DNA of 64,000 nt from Flavonifractor porci (GCF_037572415.1 NZ_JBBHLB010000008.1:62001-126000), one strand, 5' to 3'; positions 14,260 to 23,081 are shown, numbered from the stretch's first letter. Notes: generated by a model from the sequence alone, not told the origin. Numbers and translations are program-made.

Positions 14260-16829
14260 GTTTTCAGCAGCGCCTCCTCCAGGGTGCAGACATAGGTCAG
14301 CGTCCCGTCCTTGTACTGGTATACGCCCTCTACTCCATCCACATCAGCCAGCACCAAATCACCGTATTCCAGCTGGATATTCCCGATGAGCCTCGTGATG
14401 TCGGCAAAGTCGGCACCCAGTTCCCGGGCCGCGTCGGTTTTGTGGATCTCATCGCCATAGAAATCATAGATGATCACATTATTTTTCTCGCCCGTGGGCC
14501 AGGTCAGGGCTTCCTGGAATCCATCGTCGTCCAGGTCGTAGAGCTCCACATTGGTGTTCTCCCCGGCGGCCATCAGGTAGAGATAGAGCTGCGGGTCCTC
14601 CACGATGGCCGATTCGTTGACCATATCTCCCACATAGCGCAGCAGCACCGTATAGGGCTGGGACTGGATGGCGTAGACGCTGATGTGGGAATCCCCCGGG
14701 CCGTTCAGGTACAGGCACAGCCCGCCGTCGGCATCCATATAGGACTCCGGGTCCTCAATGGACTCCAGCCTGGCCGCCGCTGCTTCCAGCACCTCTGCCT
14801 CCGTTCCGGTACGGGTCAGCTCGGTCTCCTGGTTACAATCTACCCACACCAGGCGGCTGGTCAGCCCGCTGGCATTCTTCAGCACAGACTCCATCGCCAG
14901 CCCTTGCCCCGACAGGGTGATCCGGCTGTCCGGGGTGAAGCTCTCCGCCATAAGGGCCATCACCTGGGGCTCAATGGCGATGTGAGGATAATCGGTAATG
15001 GCGGTGTCCTGCCACTGGATGGTGATCCTCCAGCAGCCCTCTGTCCCCTCCACATAGTAGTAGCGGTAGTTCCAGCCGTACCACTGGGCCTCAAAGACCC
15101 GTCCGCTGTCACCGGCAGGGGTCATGCCCCCGGTATCCTCCGCCAGATAGTCGGCCAGGTTGGTCTTGGTATAGTCCACCGTGATGGCCGAACCGGTGTT
15201 GTACTGGGACACCCACACACTGTGGACCGGGTCTGCCGACCACTGGGTCCAGGCCATCACAGGAACATAGAGATACCAGCCGTCCCCGTCGTACCGGTGG
15301 ACCGGGTAGTTGCTGGGCTTGGAGTCCTCCGACGGGTAGGTAACCTGTTCGATCCAGTCCCCCACATAGAGCGGCAGGTCCAGGCCCTGGTCGGTCACAT
15401 ACCAGTCGTAGATGGCCTCTTCATAGCTTTTGTGATAGCCCAAGAAATCGAAGTTGTCGTTGACGACCTGATCGTAAAGAACGTCGTAAGTGCCGTCGGG
15501 GTAGCGCAGGGCGACGATGTTGTGCCCACCCTGGCCCTCCAGGTCAAACCAGCCGTCCTTCTCGTACATGCCGCCCACCAGGGCAACTTCTTCGGCGGGA
15601 ACGTCCAGCTGCACCAGGTAGTTAAAGGTCCAGGCCTCCAGGGTGCCCTCGGGGGCCAGTCCTTCCACCTCGCCCATCTTGTCCAGCCAGGCCACCTTGG
15701 TGCCGGTGACCTGGGCGGTGGCCTCCTCGGTGGCAGCTGTCCCGTTGGAGAATTTATAGTAGGTTACCTCTTTGATACTGTCCAAGGTCTGCTGGGCAAA
15801 GTCCTCCACACTCTGATACTTCCCGCTTTCGCTGGAAGGAGTCTGACTGGCCTGCCCGGCGGGGTTGGCGGCGCAGGCGGCAATGACCGCCACGCAGGCC
15901 ACCCCCGCCACCAGGGACAGCCACATCCGGGGCCGCTTCCACCGCAGCAGGTTGCGGATACGCCCCTTGGGGTCCCCCTCGCCAAAGGCCAGGGGGGTGC
16001 CCGCGATGGTGAGCCGTCCGGTGGCCAGGGCCAGCAGGGAGGCCGAGTAGTCGGCCTTGACCCGCTCGCCCAGCTGCCGCACCACCGCTTCGTCGCACCG
16101 CATCTCCATGTCCTTACCCGCCAAAATGAAGGCCGCCCATACCAGGGGGTTGAACCAGTGGAGGCACAGGGCGGCAAAGGCCAGCACCTTCACCACATGG
16201 TCCCCGTGGCGGATGTGGTACTGCTCATGGCGGATGATGTAGCCCATCTCCCCCTCGGTCAGGGTGGAGGGCAGATAGATTTTTGGCCGCACCAACCCCA
16301 GCACAAAGGGGGTGGAGATGTGGTCGGCCAGATAGATGTTGTCTCGCAAACGCAGGCTGCCAATCAGTTTGCGATGCAGCCGGAGCAGGGCGAAGATGCT
16401 GTACCCCGCCATGCCCAGCACGCCTGCCAGCCACGCCCAGGCCGCAGCAGCGGTCCAGTCCACAGTGGGAGCCTTCGGTTCCACCGGAGCCACAGGAACC
16501 ACGGGGTCAGAGGCAGGCGTCTCCGGCTTTGCCGTCTGGGGCCGGAGCACCTCCGGCTGCTCTCCGCTCTGCACATAGGTTACGGTGCTCACCACCGGGC
16601 TTGCCTGTCTGGCCGGGGCGTCCAGAGCCCCCAGCAGGGAGATGCCGGAGGGCAGGGACACCGGGCACAGCAGCCGGAAGAGCACCACCGCCCACAATGC
16701 GTAGGAAAAGACCTTTGGGGCCCGCTTCAGGGCCAGCCGTGCCGCCATCACGCACAGGATCACGATACCCGCGGTGAGGCTCATGTTCAAAAGGGCGGGA
16801 AACAGCGTCTGAGATAAGAATGCCGTCAT
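14256..16829 (-). CDS. BlaR1-like membrane metallopeptidase sensor (M56), large version
   Basis: 857 residues. The N-terminal membrane part has several helices and the M56 zinc site HEQYH at 201-205 with a downstream RCDEAVV glutamate segment. After a helix near 300 (LSLVAGVACVAVIAACAAN) follows an extracytoplasmic region of about 550 residues with no penicillin-binding motifs recognised, so it is not an obvious beta-lactam sensor. Family knowledge: the peptidase is activated by signal and inactivates the BlaI repressor. blaI lies 6 bases upstream. The large outer region may bind a cell-wall fragment or antibiotic; this is inference. Confidence 0.85.
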   Translation of the reverse strand: MTAFLSQTLFPALLNMSLTAGIVILCVMAARLALKRAPKVFSYALWAVVLFRLLCPVSLPSGISLLGALDAPARQASPVVSTVTYVQSGEQPEVLRPQTAKPETPASDPVVPVAPVEPKAPTVDWTAAAAWAWLAGVLGMAGYSIFALLRLHRKLIGSLRLRDNIYLADHISTPFVLGLVRPKIYLPSTLTEGEMGYIIRHEQYHIRHGDHVVKVLAFAALCLHWFNPLVWAAFILAGKDMEMRCDEAVVRQLGERVKADYSASLLALATGRLTIAGTPLAFGEGDPKGRIRNLLRWKRPRMWLSLVAGVACVAVIAACAANPAGQASQTPSSESGKYQSVEDFAQQTLDSIKEVTYYKFSNGTAATEEATAQVTGTKVAWLDKMGEVEGLAPEGTLEAWTFNYLVQLDVPAEEVALVGGMYEKDGWFDLEGQGGHNIVALRYPDGTYDVLYDQVVNDNFDFLGYHKSYEEAIYDWYVTDQGLDLPLYVGDWIEQVTYPSEDSKPSNYPVHRYDGDGWYLYVPVMAWTQWSADPVHSVWVSQYNTGSAITVDYTKTNLADYLAEDTGGMTPAGDSGRVFEAQWYGWNYRYYYVEGTEGCWRITIQWQDTAITDYPHIAIEPQVMALMAESFTPDSRITLSGQGLAMESVLKNASGLTSRLVWVDCNQETELTRTGTEAEVLEAAAARLESIEDPESYMDADGGLCLYLNGPGDSHISVYAIQSQPYTVLLRYVGDMVNESAIVEDPQLYLYLMAAGENTNVELYDLDDDGFQEALTWPTGEKNNVIIYDFYGDEIHKTDAARELGADFADITRLIGNIQLEYGDLVLADVDGVEGVYQYKDGTLTYVCTLEEALLKT

Positions 16830-16835
16830 TTTAGG

Positions 16836-17195
16836 TCACCCCCTGTTCTCATCGATGAGCTGCTGTAACTGCGTGATCTCCTCCTGGGACAGTTTTTTCC
16901 GGCGGGTAAAAGCGGTCAGGAAGGCGGGCAGAGACCCGGAAAAGGTCTCCTCCACAAATTCCTCGCTCTGCCGGGCGTAGAACTCCTCCTTGGACACCAG
17001 AGAAGTCACCACCCCGTCCTGATTTTGAAAAATGCCCCGCTGGCACAGCCGCTTGAGCACCGTGTAGGTGGTGGATTTCTTCCAGCCCAGGGCCTCCTCC
17101 GCCTGGCGCACCAGTTGGGTGGAGGTCATGGGCTCCCCCTGCCAGATGAGATCGGCAAAGCGGGACTCCACCGCCCCCAGTTTCCAATCGCTCAT
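16836..17195 (-). CDS. BlaI/MecI/CopY family repressor (system 1)
   Basis: 119 residues with the compact winged helix typical of BlaI (LGAVESRFADLIWQGEPMTS; WKKSTTYTVLKRLCQRGIF) and a C-terminal dimerisation and cleavage region. Represses its own operon until the partner BlaR1 peptidase is triggered. GGAGG precedes the ATG. A symmetric site overlapping the -10 element upstream is its likely operator. Confidence 0.9.
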   Translation of the reverse strand: MSDWKLGAVESRFADLIWQGEPMTSTQLVRQAEEALGWKKSTTYTVLKRLCQRGIFQNQDGVVTSLVSKEEFYARQSEEFVEETFSGSLPAFLTAFTRRKKLSQEEITQLQQLIDENRG

Positions 17196-17233
17196 AGGAT
17201 CGCCTCCTTTGGTCTACTATTTGTCGTCCTCAC

Positions 17234-17266
17234 CTGTAGTCTACAGCCTATAGACCGTCCTGTCAA
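17234..17266 (-). promoter_or_regulatory. Promoter and BlaI operator of system 1
   Basis: On the minus strand TTGACA (17266-17261), 17-base spacer, TAGACT (17243-17238). The perfect dyad CTGTAG-T-CTACAG (17234-17246) covers the -10 hexamer, the position expected for a BlaI-type repressor. A partial repeat (CTATAG, 17248-17253) lies in the spacer. Confidence 0.72.
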
Positions 17267-17280
17267 TAACAATCTGGTTA

Positions 17281-17313
17281 CAAAAACGGACGGCCTGGAA
17301 TTCCAGGCCGTCC
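17281..17313 (-). terminator. Intrinsic terminator of BlaR1 system 2
   Basis: GGACGGCCTGG / CCAGGCCGTCC stem (17288-17298 with 17303-17313) followed on the minus strand by GTTTTTG. Confidence 0.82.
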
Positions 17314-17316
17314 TTT

Positions 17317-17853
17317 TCAGGCAAATTTCTTCCGCAGCCGGAAGAGCTGCCAGATGATACAGAATACAATGATCAGCCACACCAGCAGCACACCCATCAG
17401 AATGAGGGCGCCCAGGGTATCCCAGTCCTCCCAGGGCAGGGGCAGGCACATGATGGTACGCAGTACCGCGTCCACGTTGCGGCAGGTCCGCAGGCCACTC
17501 CAGTGCTCCCCTGCCTCCTCCGCCAGAAGGGCCAGGTCGGTGAGCAGCTGGAAGTGGAAATAGAGGCCGATGCAGGTGAGCAGCGCATTCAGCAGGAAAA
17601 ACTGCGCCACCAGCGTCTGGCCGGTGACAAGCACCGCCAGCCAGTCGGCCAGCTCCCCTACCCCCAGCAGAATGCAGAAGGGTTTGAGCAGGATCAGATC
17701 CCGCAGTTGATCCCCCAGCAGGACGATGGCGGAGAAAAAGAGCAGATAGCCCACCCAGTTGGGCAAAAGATTCAGGGTGTTCAGATTAAAGTTCAGGTGT
17801 ACAAATAGATAGCCCCAGGCAATTTTGGTCAGGCCACGATAGGTGCTGCTCAT
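17317..17853 (-). CDS. Four- to five-helix membrane protein behind blaR1 (system 2)
   Basis: 178 residues with hydrophobic segments near residues 30-50, 55-80, 82-105 and 145-170 and a basic C-terminus (RLRKKFA). Its ATG overlaps the BlaR1 stop by four bases, so it is translationally coupled. No family recognised. The coupling suggests it belongs to the resistance or stress response controlled by this BlaI/BlaR1 pair. Confidence 0.72.
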   Translation of the reverse strand: MSSTYRGLTKIAWGYLFVHLNFNLNTLNLLPNWVGYLLFFSAIVLLGDQLRDLILLKPFCILLGVGELADWLAVLVTGQTLVAQFFLLNALLTCIGLYFHFQLLTDLALLAEEAGEHWSGLRTCRNVDAVLRTIMCLPLPWEDWDTLGALILMGVLLVWLIIVFCIIWQLFRLRKKFA

Positions 17854-19781
17854 GGGACCACCTCCTCCGGCAGAGCCACGCAGATGTAGGTCTCTTCCCT
17901 GTCCTCAACGGCCACCGCCAGGGCCTCCGGCATGGCGGTCAAAGTCATATCGCTGCCGCCGCAGGAGCCGGTGCTTTCCCGCACCTGATAATCATCCGGC
18001 CCCACCGGATACAGGGTATACCGGTAAGTTGGCTGGGAAAGGGCGCGCTCCGGATCGTCGGACCGGGACATGAAGGCCAGCTCTACCGGCACTTCCACAG
18101 CCGCCCCTGTCTGTTTCTCGGTGACCCGGAGGACAAAACCGTCCTGCATCAAGGTAAACGGGGTACTGGGGCGGGGAGCCGGCTCGACCCAGCCGCCAGA
18201 GAGATAACCGACCAGCTCCGGCCTGTAGGTAGAGACGGTACGGTCAATGCCCAGCTGCATCCGCAGATCCACCTCAATGCGAAGCCGGTCCGTCTCCCCG
18301 ACATAAGTAATGCCGGGGGTTTTCAGATTGAGGGGAAGCCACCGGGGCACCCCGGTCTCGGCAAATCCCACCCAGCTCTCCAGTTCCCCCAGGGGGATTA
18401 CCGTCCAGAATTCTCCCTCCGGACGGACCGCCACCTGCTGGACAGCTACGCCTTTGGTCTCATCTCCCTCCAAAGGAACGAAAAACAGGGTACCGGTGTA
18501 GCCTCCCGCTCCATCGGGCAGCAGGTTCATCACCGACCACTCCGCCTGCCAGGCAGGCCGGGTCCAGCAATAACCCAGGTCTGAAAAGGGGGAGGCGTAC
18601 AGGTCCACCTCCTCAAAGGGTTCTCCCACCGCCTGGATCGCCTGGGTCCGTTCCTCCTCCGGGGCCACCATGGCAAAATATACCGAACTGTTGCACAGCA
18701 CCGCCTTGGCGTAGGTGTCCAGCGCTCCGGCCACGGTGGTGGGTCGGTTGAGCAGAGCGGCGGTCATTGCGAAGCTTCCCCGCCGGTCATACTCAGGCAC
18801 CGCCACCGCCCCGCCGGTCCCGGTCAGGCAGGTCACCGCCAGCACCACCGCCACGCATCCGGCCCCCAATGCCACCCCTCTGGGATAGCGCTTGAACCGG
18901 GCGATGGCCCCGATGCGGTCCTTGATGTTGCGGCCTCCGTTGGCCATGGAGGTGGTACCCGGCGCCCGGGCGTATTTGTCCTCCGCCATGGACAGGAGGA
19001 TCACACCGTATTCCCGCCGCTGCTCCCCCTCCAGCCGTTCCAGCACCCGCTGGTCACACAGGGCTTCGCTATCATTCTGGGCCCGGTTCCAGCAGTACCA
19101 CAGCAGGGGGTTGCACCAGTGGAGGCAGCGCAGCAGGCAGATCCCCACGCCGGCCCACAGGTCCCCATATTTCAGGTGGAGCAGCTCGTGGAGGAGCACC
19201 TTGTCGTCCACCGCCCGCTCCGGCAGCACCAGCACCGGGGAGAGCGGCCCGCACACAAAGGCGCTCTCCGCCTCCGTCATCACAACTACCCGCCGGGGGA
19301 CCTTCAGGCCGTACTCCTTCGCCACCCGCTCCAGTTGGGCTGTCACCTCAGGTGCGGGGGTCCTTCCCCGGACCACCTTCCGGCGCAGGGCCGCATAGGT
19401 CAGCAAAAACCACAGCAGGGTAAGGATCACCCCCGCCGCATAGAGATAAAAGAGCCAGTCGGTCACACTGGTGGGCAGGACAGGCCGGAGCAGCGGGATC
19501 GGAGCCGCCACCTCCGTCACGGTATAGGGCGGGGTGAGGGTGGAGGACAGGTTGGCCTCTACCGTCAATTTGGTGGTCTCCAGCACCATCCGCCCCTCCG
19601 GCAGGAGGAACCGGCCCAGCAGACCGGCGGGCAGCAATACCCGCAGGGCCAGAATGGCCCACACCCCGTACTGCCACCGGGGGGACAATTTGTCCAAAAA
19701 GAGCCGCTTGGCAATGAGCAGCAGCACCGCCGCCACCGAGGCCGTAAGGGTCTGCATCAAAAAGGCCCAGATGTTTTCCAT
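17850..19781 (-). CDS. BlaR1-like membrane metallopeptidase sensor (M56), system 2
   Basis: 643 residues. Helices in the first 130 residues, then the zinc motif HELLH at 198-202 (LLHELLHLKYGDLWAG) and the NPLLWYCWNRAQNDSEALCDQ segment that supplies the third ligand. A helix near 300 (GVALGAGCVAVVLAVTCLTG) leads into a ~320-residue outer domain unrelated by eye to a penicillin-binding domain. Its blaI is three bases upstream and a membrane protein gene overlaps downstream. Confidence 0.88.
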   Translation of the reverse strand: MENIWAFLMQTLTASVAAVLLLIAKRLFLDKLSPRWQYGVWAILALRVLLPAGLLGRFLLPEGRMVLETTKLTVEANLSSTLTPPYTVTEVAAPIPLLRPVLPTSVTDWLFYLYAAGVILTLLWFLLTYAALRRKVVRGRTPAPEVTAQLERVAKEYGLKVPRRVVVMTEAESAFVCGPLSPVLVLPERAVDDKVLLHELLHLKYGDLWAGVGICLLRCLHWCNPLLWYCWNRAQNDSEALCDQRVLERLEGEQRREYGVILLSMAEDKYARAPGTTSMANGGRNIKDRIGAIARFKRYPRGVALGAGCVAVVLAVTCLTGTGGAVAVPEYDRRGSFAMTAALLNRPTTVAGALDTYAKAVLCNSSVYFAMVAPEEERTQAIQAVGEPFEEVDLYASPFSDLGYCWTRPAWQAEWSVMNLLPDGAGGYTGTLFFVPLEGDETKGVAVQQVAVRPEGEFWTVIPLGELESWVGFAETGVPRWLPLNLKTPGITYVGETDRLRIEVDLRMQLGIDRTVSTYRPELVGYLSGGWVEPAPRPSTPFTLMQDGFVLRVTEKQTGAAVEVPVELAFMSRSDDPERALSQPTYRYTLYPVGPDDYQVRESTGSCGGSDMTLTAMPEALAVAVEDREETYICVALPEEVVP

Positions 19782-19784
19782 GGA

Positions 19785-20150
19785 TCACACCTCCATGTCG
19801 TCCAGCAGCTTCCGCAGCTCCTTCCGCTCCTGGGCGGTCAGCTTCTCCTCCTTCAAAAAGGCGGCCACTAACTTGCCCGCCGAGCCCTGATACACCCGGT
19901 CCAGCAGGCCCCGCCGCTCCTGGGCGGCACAGGCCTCCCGGTCCACCGCCGCCCGGTAGCGGTGGGGCGCCTGGGTCTTGTCAATGGTCACCAGGCCTTT
20001 GGTCTCCATCCGGGTCAGGTAGGTGAGCACCGTGTTGCGGCTCCAGCCGGTGGCGGGCCGAAGCGCCTCCACCGCCTCGCCCAGAGCCAGCCCATCCGGC
20101 GACGTCCACAGCGCTTCCAGCACCCGCCACTCCTTATCACTCAGCTTCAT
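19785..20150 (-). CDS. BlaI/MecI/CopY family repressor (system 2)
   Basis: 121 residues. Winged helix with SDKEWRVLEALWTSPDGLAL and ATGWSRNTVLTYLTRMETKG; the C-terminal half (GSAGKLVAAFLKEEKLTAQE) is the usual dimerisation helix region. The start at 20150 follows GGAGGGGTG; the frame is open upstream to 20225 but that would cross the promoter and operators. Autoregulation through two palindromes upstream is very likely. Confidence 0.9.
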   Translation of the reverse strand: MKLSDKEWRVLEALWTSPDGLALGEAVEALRPATGWSRNTVLTYLTRMETKGLVTIDKTQAPHRYRAAVDREACAAQERRGLLDRVYQGSAGKLVAAFLKEEKLTAQERKELRKLLDDMEV

Positions 20151-20160
20151 TTTCACCCCT

Positions 20161-20214
20161 CCTACAGCTGTAGTATCCACATAGATACTACAGCTGTAGG
20201 AGGATAATGTCAAC
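20161..20214 (-). promoter_or_regulatory. Promoter with double palindromic operator of BlaI system 2
   Basis: On the minus strand TTGACA (20214-20209), 17-base spacer, TAGTAT (20191-20186). Two perfect copies of CTACAGCTGTAG (20163-20174 and 20189-20200) lie 26 bases apart centre to centre. Together they are the cores of an 18-bp inverted repeat (20161-20178 with 20185-20202). One covers the -10, the other lies between the start point and the ribosome site. Confidence 0.85.
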
Positions 20215-20320
20215 ACTTTCGCCAAATTTTCCGCAAACCGAAAAAAAGCCTACAGACCGTCCCGGAATTGTGGTACAATAGCCGTTGAGTGAAATTAGCG
20301 AGAAGGGACGGGGACCGGAC

Positions 20321-21805
20321 ATGGACAAGATCGGTTTTGACAATCAAAAATATCTGGAGCTCCAGTCGGCGCACATCCGGGAGCGGATCAGCAAGTTTGA
20401 CAACAAGCTCTATCTGGAGTTTGGCGGCAAACTCTTTGACGACCACCACGCCTCCCGGGTTCTGCCCGGCTTTGAGCCGGACAGCAAGATCCGGATGCTG
20501 AAGGAACTGCGGGACTCGGTGGAGGTGGTGATCGCCATCTGTGCCAGTGACATTGAGAAGAACAAGGTCCGGGGCGACCTGGGTATCACCTACGATGTGG
20601 ACGTGCTGCGGCTTATCGACGCCTTCCGGGGTCAGGGCCTGCTGGTGGGCAGCGTGGTCATCACCCAGTATGCCGGCCAGCCTGCCGCCGACGCCTTCCA
20701 GCGCCGGATGGAGCATCTGGGCGTCAAGACCTACCTCCATTATCCCATCTCCGGCTATCCCCATAACATCGGCCTCATCGTCAGTGACGAGGGATACGGC
20801 AAAAATGACTATATCGAGACTCAGCGGCCTCTGGTGGTGGTCACCGCCCCCGGCCCCGGCAGCGGCAAGATGGCGGTGTGCCTGTCCCAGCTGTACCACG
20901 AGTACAAGCGGGGCGTGAAGGCGGGCTACGCCAAGTTTGAGACCTTCCCCATCTGGAACCTGGCCCTCCAGCACCCGGTGAACCTGGCCTACGAGGCCGC
21001 CACCGCCGACCTGGGGGACGTGAACATGATCGACCCCTTCCACCTGGCCGCCTACGGGGAGACCACGGTGAATTACAACCGGGATGTGGAGATCTTCCCC
21101 GTTCTCTCCGCCATGTTTGAGAAGATCATGGGAGAGTGTCCCTACAAGTCCCCCACCGACATGGGTGTGAACATGGCGGGCAAGTGCATCGTGGACGACG
21201 ACGCGGTGTGTGCCGCCGCCCGGCAGGAGATCGTCCGCCGGTATTATACCGCCCTGTGTGACCGCCGCATCGGCACCGCCGCCGACGATCTGGTGTACAA
21301 GCTGGAGACCGTCATGCAGCAGGCCCATGTGGATGTGTCCATCCGACCGGTGGTTTCTGCCGCCGCCCAGGTGGCCGAGGAGACCGGCAATCCCGCCGGA
21401 GCCATCGAGCTTCCCGACGGCGAGGTGGTCACCGGCAAGACCACCGACCTGATGGGCGCCTCCTCCTCTACCCTGCTCAACGCCCTCAAGCGGCTGGCGG
21501 GTATTGACCATGAGCACCATCTCATCTCCCGGGAGGCTCTGGAGCCCATCCAGCAGGTAAAGGTCCACCACCTGGGCTCGGTGAATCCCCGCCTCCACTC
21601 CGATGAGATCCTCATCGCCCTGGCCATCTCCGCCACCACCAATCCCCTGGCCAAGCAGGCGCTGGATCAGCTCTCCGCCCTGCGGGGATGTGAGTCCCAC
21701 TCCTCCGTTATCCTTTCCCCGGTGGACTCCACCACCTACAGCCGTCTGGGCCTCCGCCTCACCTGTGAGCCCCAGTATGAGACCAATAAGCTGTATCACA
21801 AATGA
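20321..21805 (+). CDS. DUF1846 family protein
   Basis: 494 residues, the typical length of this conserved family, beginning MDKIGFDNQKYLELQSAHIRER. Segments PLVVVTAPGPGSGKMAVCLSQLYHEYKRG (a P-loop-like glycine-rich stretch) and KCIVDDDAVCAAARQEI are family-typical. Structures of members show Rossmann-like domains, but the enzymatic role is not established to my knowledge. ATG 20321 follows GGGACGGGG at a plausible distance. A -10-like TACAAT lies at 20275-20280. It is a single gene ending at a terminator. Confidence 0.9.
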   Translation: MDKIGFDNQKYLELQSAHIRERISKFDNKLYLEFGGKLFDDHHASRVLPGFEPDSKIRMLKELRDSVEVVIAICASDIEKNKVRGDLGITYDVDVLRLIDAFRGQGLLVGSVVITQYAGQPAADAFQRRMEHLGVKTYLHYPISGYPHNIGLIVSDEGYGKNDYIETQRPLVVVTAPGPGSGKMAVCLSQLYHEYKRGVKAGYAKFETFPIWNLALQHPVNLAYEAATADLGDVNMIDPFHLAAYGETTVNYNRDVEIFPVLSAMFEKIMGECPYKSPTDMGVNMAGKCIVDDDAVCAAARQEIVRRYYTALCDRRIGTAADDLVYKLETVMQQAHVDVSIRPVVSAAAQVAEETGNPAGAIELPDGEVVTGKTTDLMGASSSTLLNALKRLAGIDHEHHLISREALEPIQQVKVHHLGSVNPRLHSDEILIALAISATTNPLAKQALDQLSALRGCESHSSVILSPVDSTTYSRLGLRLTCEPQYETNKLYHK

Positions 21806-21813
21806 TTTTTAAC

Positions 21814-21850
21814 AAAAAATGGGTGCTGTCTGCTGACAGCACCCATTTTT
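21814..21850. terminator. Bidirectional terminator
   Basis: AAAAATGGGTGCTGTC / GACAGCACCCATTTTT stem with TGCT loop between the converging DUF1846 and lipoprotein genes. Confidence 0.88.
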
Positions 21851-21867
21851 GTTGTCTGTGGCCGGAA

Positions 21868-22704
21868 TCAGGCGCCCAGGGCCTCCGCCGGGATCTCAAA
21901 GTCGGTGGCATTGTTGTAATTGGAGCAATCCATGGTGACCTCCACCTTGTCGATGGTCAGCGTGTCGCCGCCCTCAATGCCGGACATGGCCTTGCTCATC
22001 ATGGACTGCATCACAGCGGTCATATCCATGAAGTAGCGCACAGGATAGCCGCTCTCCTGATCGATCCACACGGTGATAGGCATATCGCCCAGATTGCTAT
22101 ACAAATCGGACACATCCACCATACCGCCCAGGCTGGATTCCAGATTGGTGGTGGCGCCGCTGGCCTTGAGCACCTCTTCCATGGCCTTGCCCTGGATCAC
22201 GCCGGTATACTTGTCGGTGGTCATGCCGTTGATCTCCTCAGTGCCCACGCTGATGTACTCCGCGCCGCTGTCCAGATAAAGGTTCACGCTCTGCTGGGCA
22301 TCATACTGCTTTGCCGCGCTGATATCGGTGGCCTGATAGGTCCAGTTGGTGCCGTCATAGAGATACATATCCAATGTATCGCCGTTCTCCTGGGCAAAAA
22401 TGCTCATGGACACGGAACCCAGAGCGCCCATATCCATCGTCATATCGGCCTTCATCTTCATGGGATCGTTGAAGCACACCATATCCATGGTGGTGTCGGT
22501 CTGGACGCTCTGACCCATGGCGGACATATCCATCTCCATGACCATGGTGGCCTCCATGCTCTCTACCGCGTTGACTTTCTCGGTGGCTGCCCGGATCTTC
22601 TCGGTGGAGTCCTCCTTGTTGGCAGTTCCGCCGCCGCAGGCGGTCATGGACAGGGTCAAAGCGGCGCCCAGGGCAAGAGCCGCGATCCTCTTTCCTCTCT
22701 TCAT
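21868..22704 (-). CDS. Lipoprotein, DUF6612-like
   Basis: 278 residues. Lipoprotein signal with lipobox LSMTACGGG (Cys about residue 22), so it should be membrane-anchored outside. The mature part is rich in Met, Asp and Thr (MVMEMDMSAMGQ; MKADMTMDMGALGSVSM) and ends with MTAVMQSMMSKAMSGIEGG. It matches the LolA/LppX-like fold pattern of DUF6612 lipoproteins (YLDSGAEYISVGTEEING; TVWIDQESGYPVRYFMDMT), which may bind lipophilic molecules. The start at 22704 follows AAGGAGG; upstream in-frame codons lack one. Confidence 0.78.
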   Translation of the reverse strand: MKRGKRIAALALGAALTLSMTACGGGTANKEDSTEKIRAATEKVNAVESMEATMVMEMDMSAMGQSVQTDTTMDMVCFNDPMKMKADMTMDMGALGSVSMSIFAQENGDTLDMYLYDGTNWTYQATDISAAKQYDAQQSVNLYLDSGAEYISVGTEEINGMTTDKYTGVIQGKAMEEVLKASGATTNLESSLGGMVDVSDLYSNLGDMPITVWIDQESGYPVRYFMDMTAVMQSMMSKAMSGIEGGDTLTIDKVEVTMDCSNYNNATDFEIPAEALGA

Positions 22705-22860
22705 AGGATTTACCTCCTTGTAATTGTGTCTAATATTTCTATTCGGAACCCGATGGGATGTATTCAAGTTTACCATAGTTTCTTCCGCTTGTCTCCCCTT
22801 TTTTTCTGAAAGCTTTCTGAAATTTTTCCTTTTATCTGCTCAACGCAGTCCCTTTGCCGC
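22705..22860. other. Promoter-containing gap upstream of the lipoprotein gene
   Basis: AT-rich, no gene. The lipoprotein promoter must lie here; TTGAAT followed at about 18 bases by AATAGA on the minus strand is the best candidate but weak. The following 22861-23214 is the duplicated gene-end structure described separately. Confidence 0.4.
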
Positions 22861-23081
22861 AAAAAATGGGCCGGGCTGATTTCAGCCCGGTCCTTGTGCA
22901 TCTAATTAGTCTGCCTCATCCTGCATCGCCACGTCGTCACAAAGTCCACTCTCTTCGAAACGGCCTGCCGGCCATTCCTCATTCCGCTCCCTTGCTCCTC
23001 CTTTCCCAAAGCGACCCGCTTACGCTGGGCTCGCTTTGGGGTCCCATGATGGCCTTCTCCTGGGCGGCGGGAGGTGCGTCC
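22861..23081 (-). repeat. Interrupted second copy of the EF-G gene 3' end and terminator
   Basis: 22861-22930 matches 23215-23284 (70 bp, two substitutions) and 23048-23081 matches 23296-23329 (34 bp, identical). Together they repeat the last ~23 codons, the stop and the terminator of the EF-G gene. The 11 bp between the two matching blocks in the true gene are replaced here by a 117-bp insert (22931-23047). The copy cannot encode anything useful; its terminator stem remains intact. Confidence 0.9.
22931..23047. repeat. Type-2 insert (hairpin CCCAAAGCGA ... TCGCTTTGGG) inside the duplicated EF-G end
   Basis: Begins ACGTCGTCACAAAG and contains CTCCTTTCCCAAAGCGA, CCCGCTTACGCTGGG and TCGCTTTGGG, a long stem with a second stem at its tip. 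The same architecture with compensating differences occurs at 43243-43357 after the tRNA-Tyr gene, so it is a repeat family rather than random sequence. Confidence 0.7.

Noticed and set aside
14250..16817. 855-codon open frame on the plus strand
   Set aside because: Exact antisense of the first BlaR1 gene with no recognisable domains; compositional artefact.
20210..21799. 529-codon minus-strand frame
   Set aside because: Antisense of the DUF1846 gene; same artefact.
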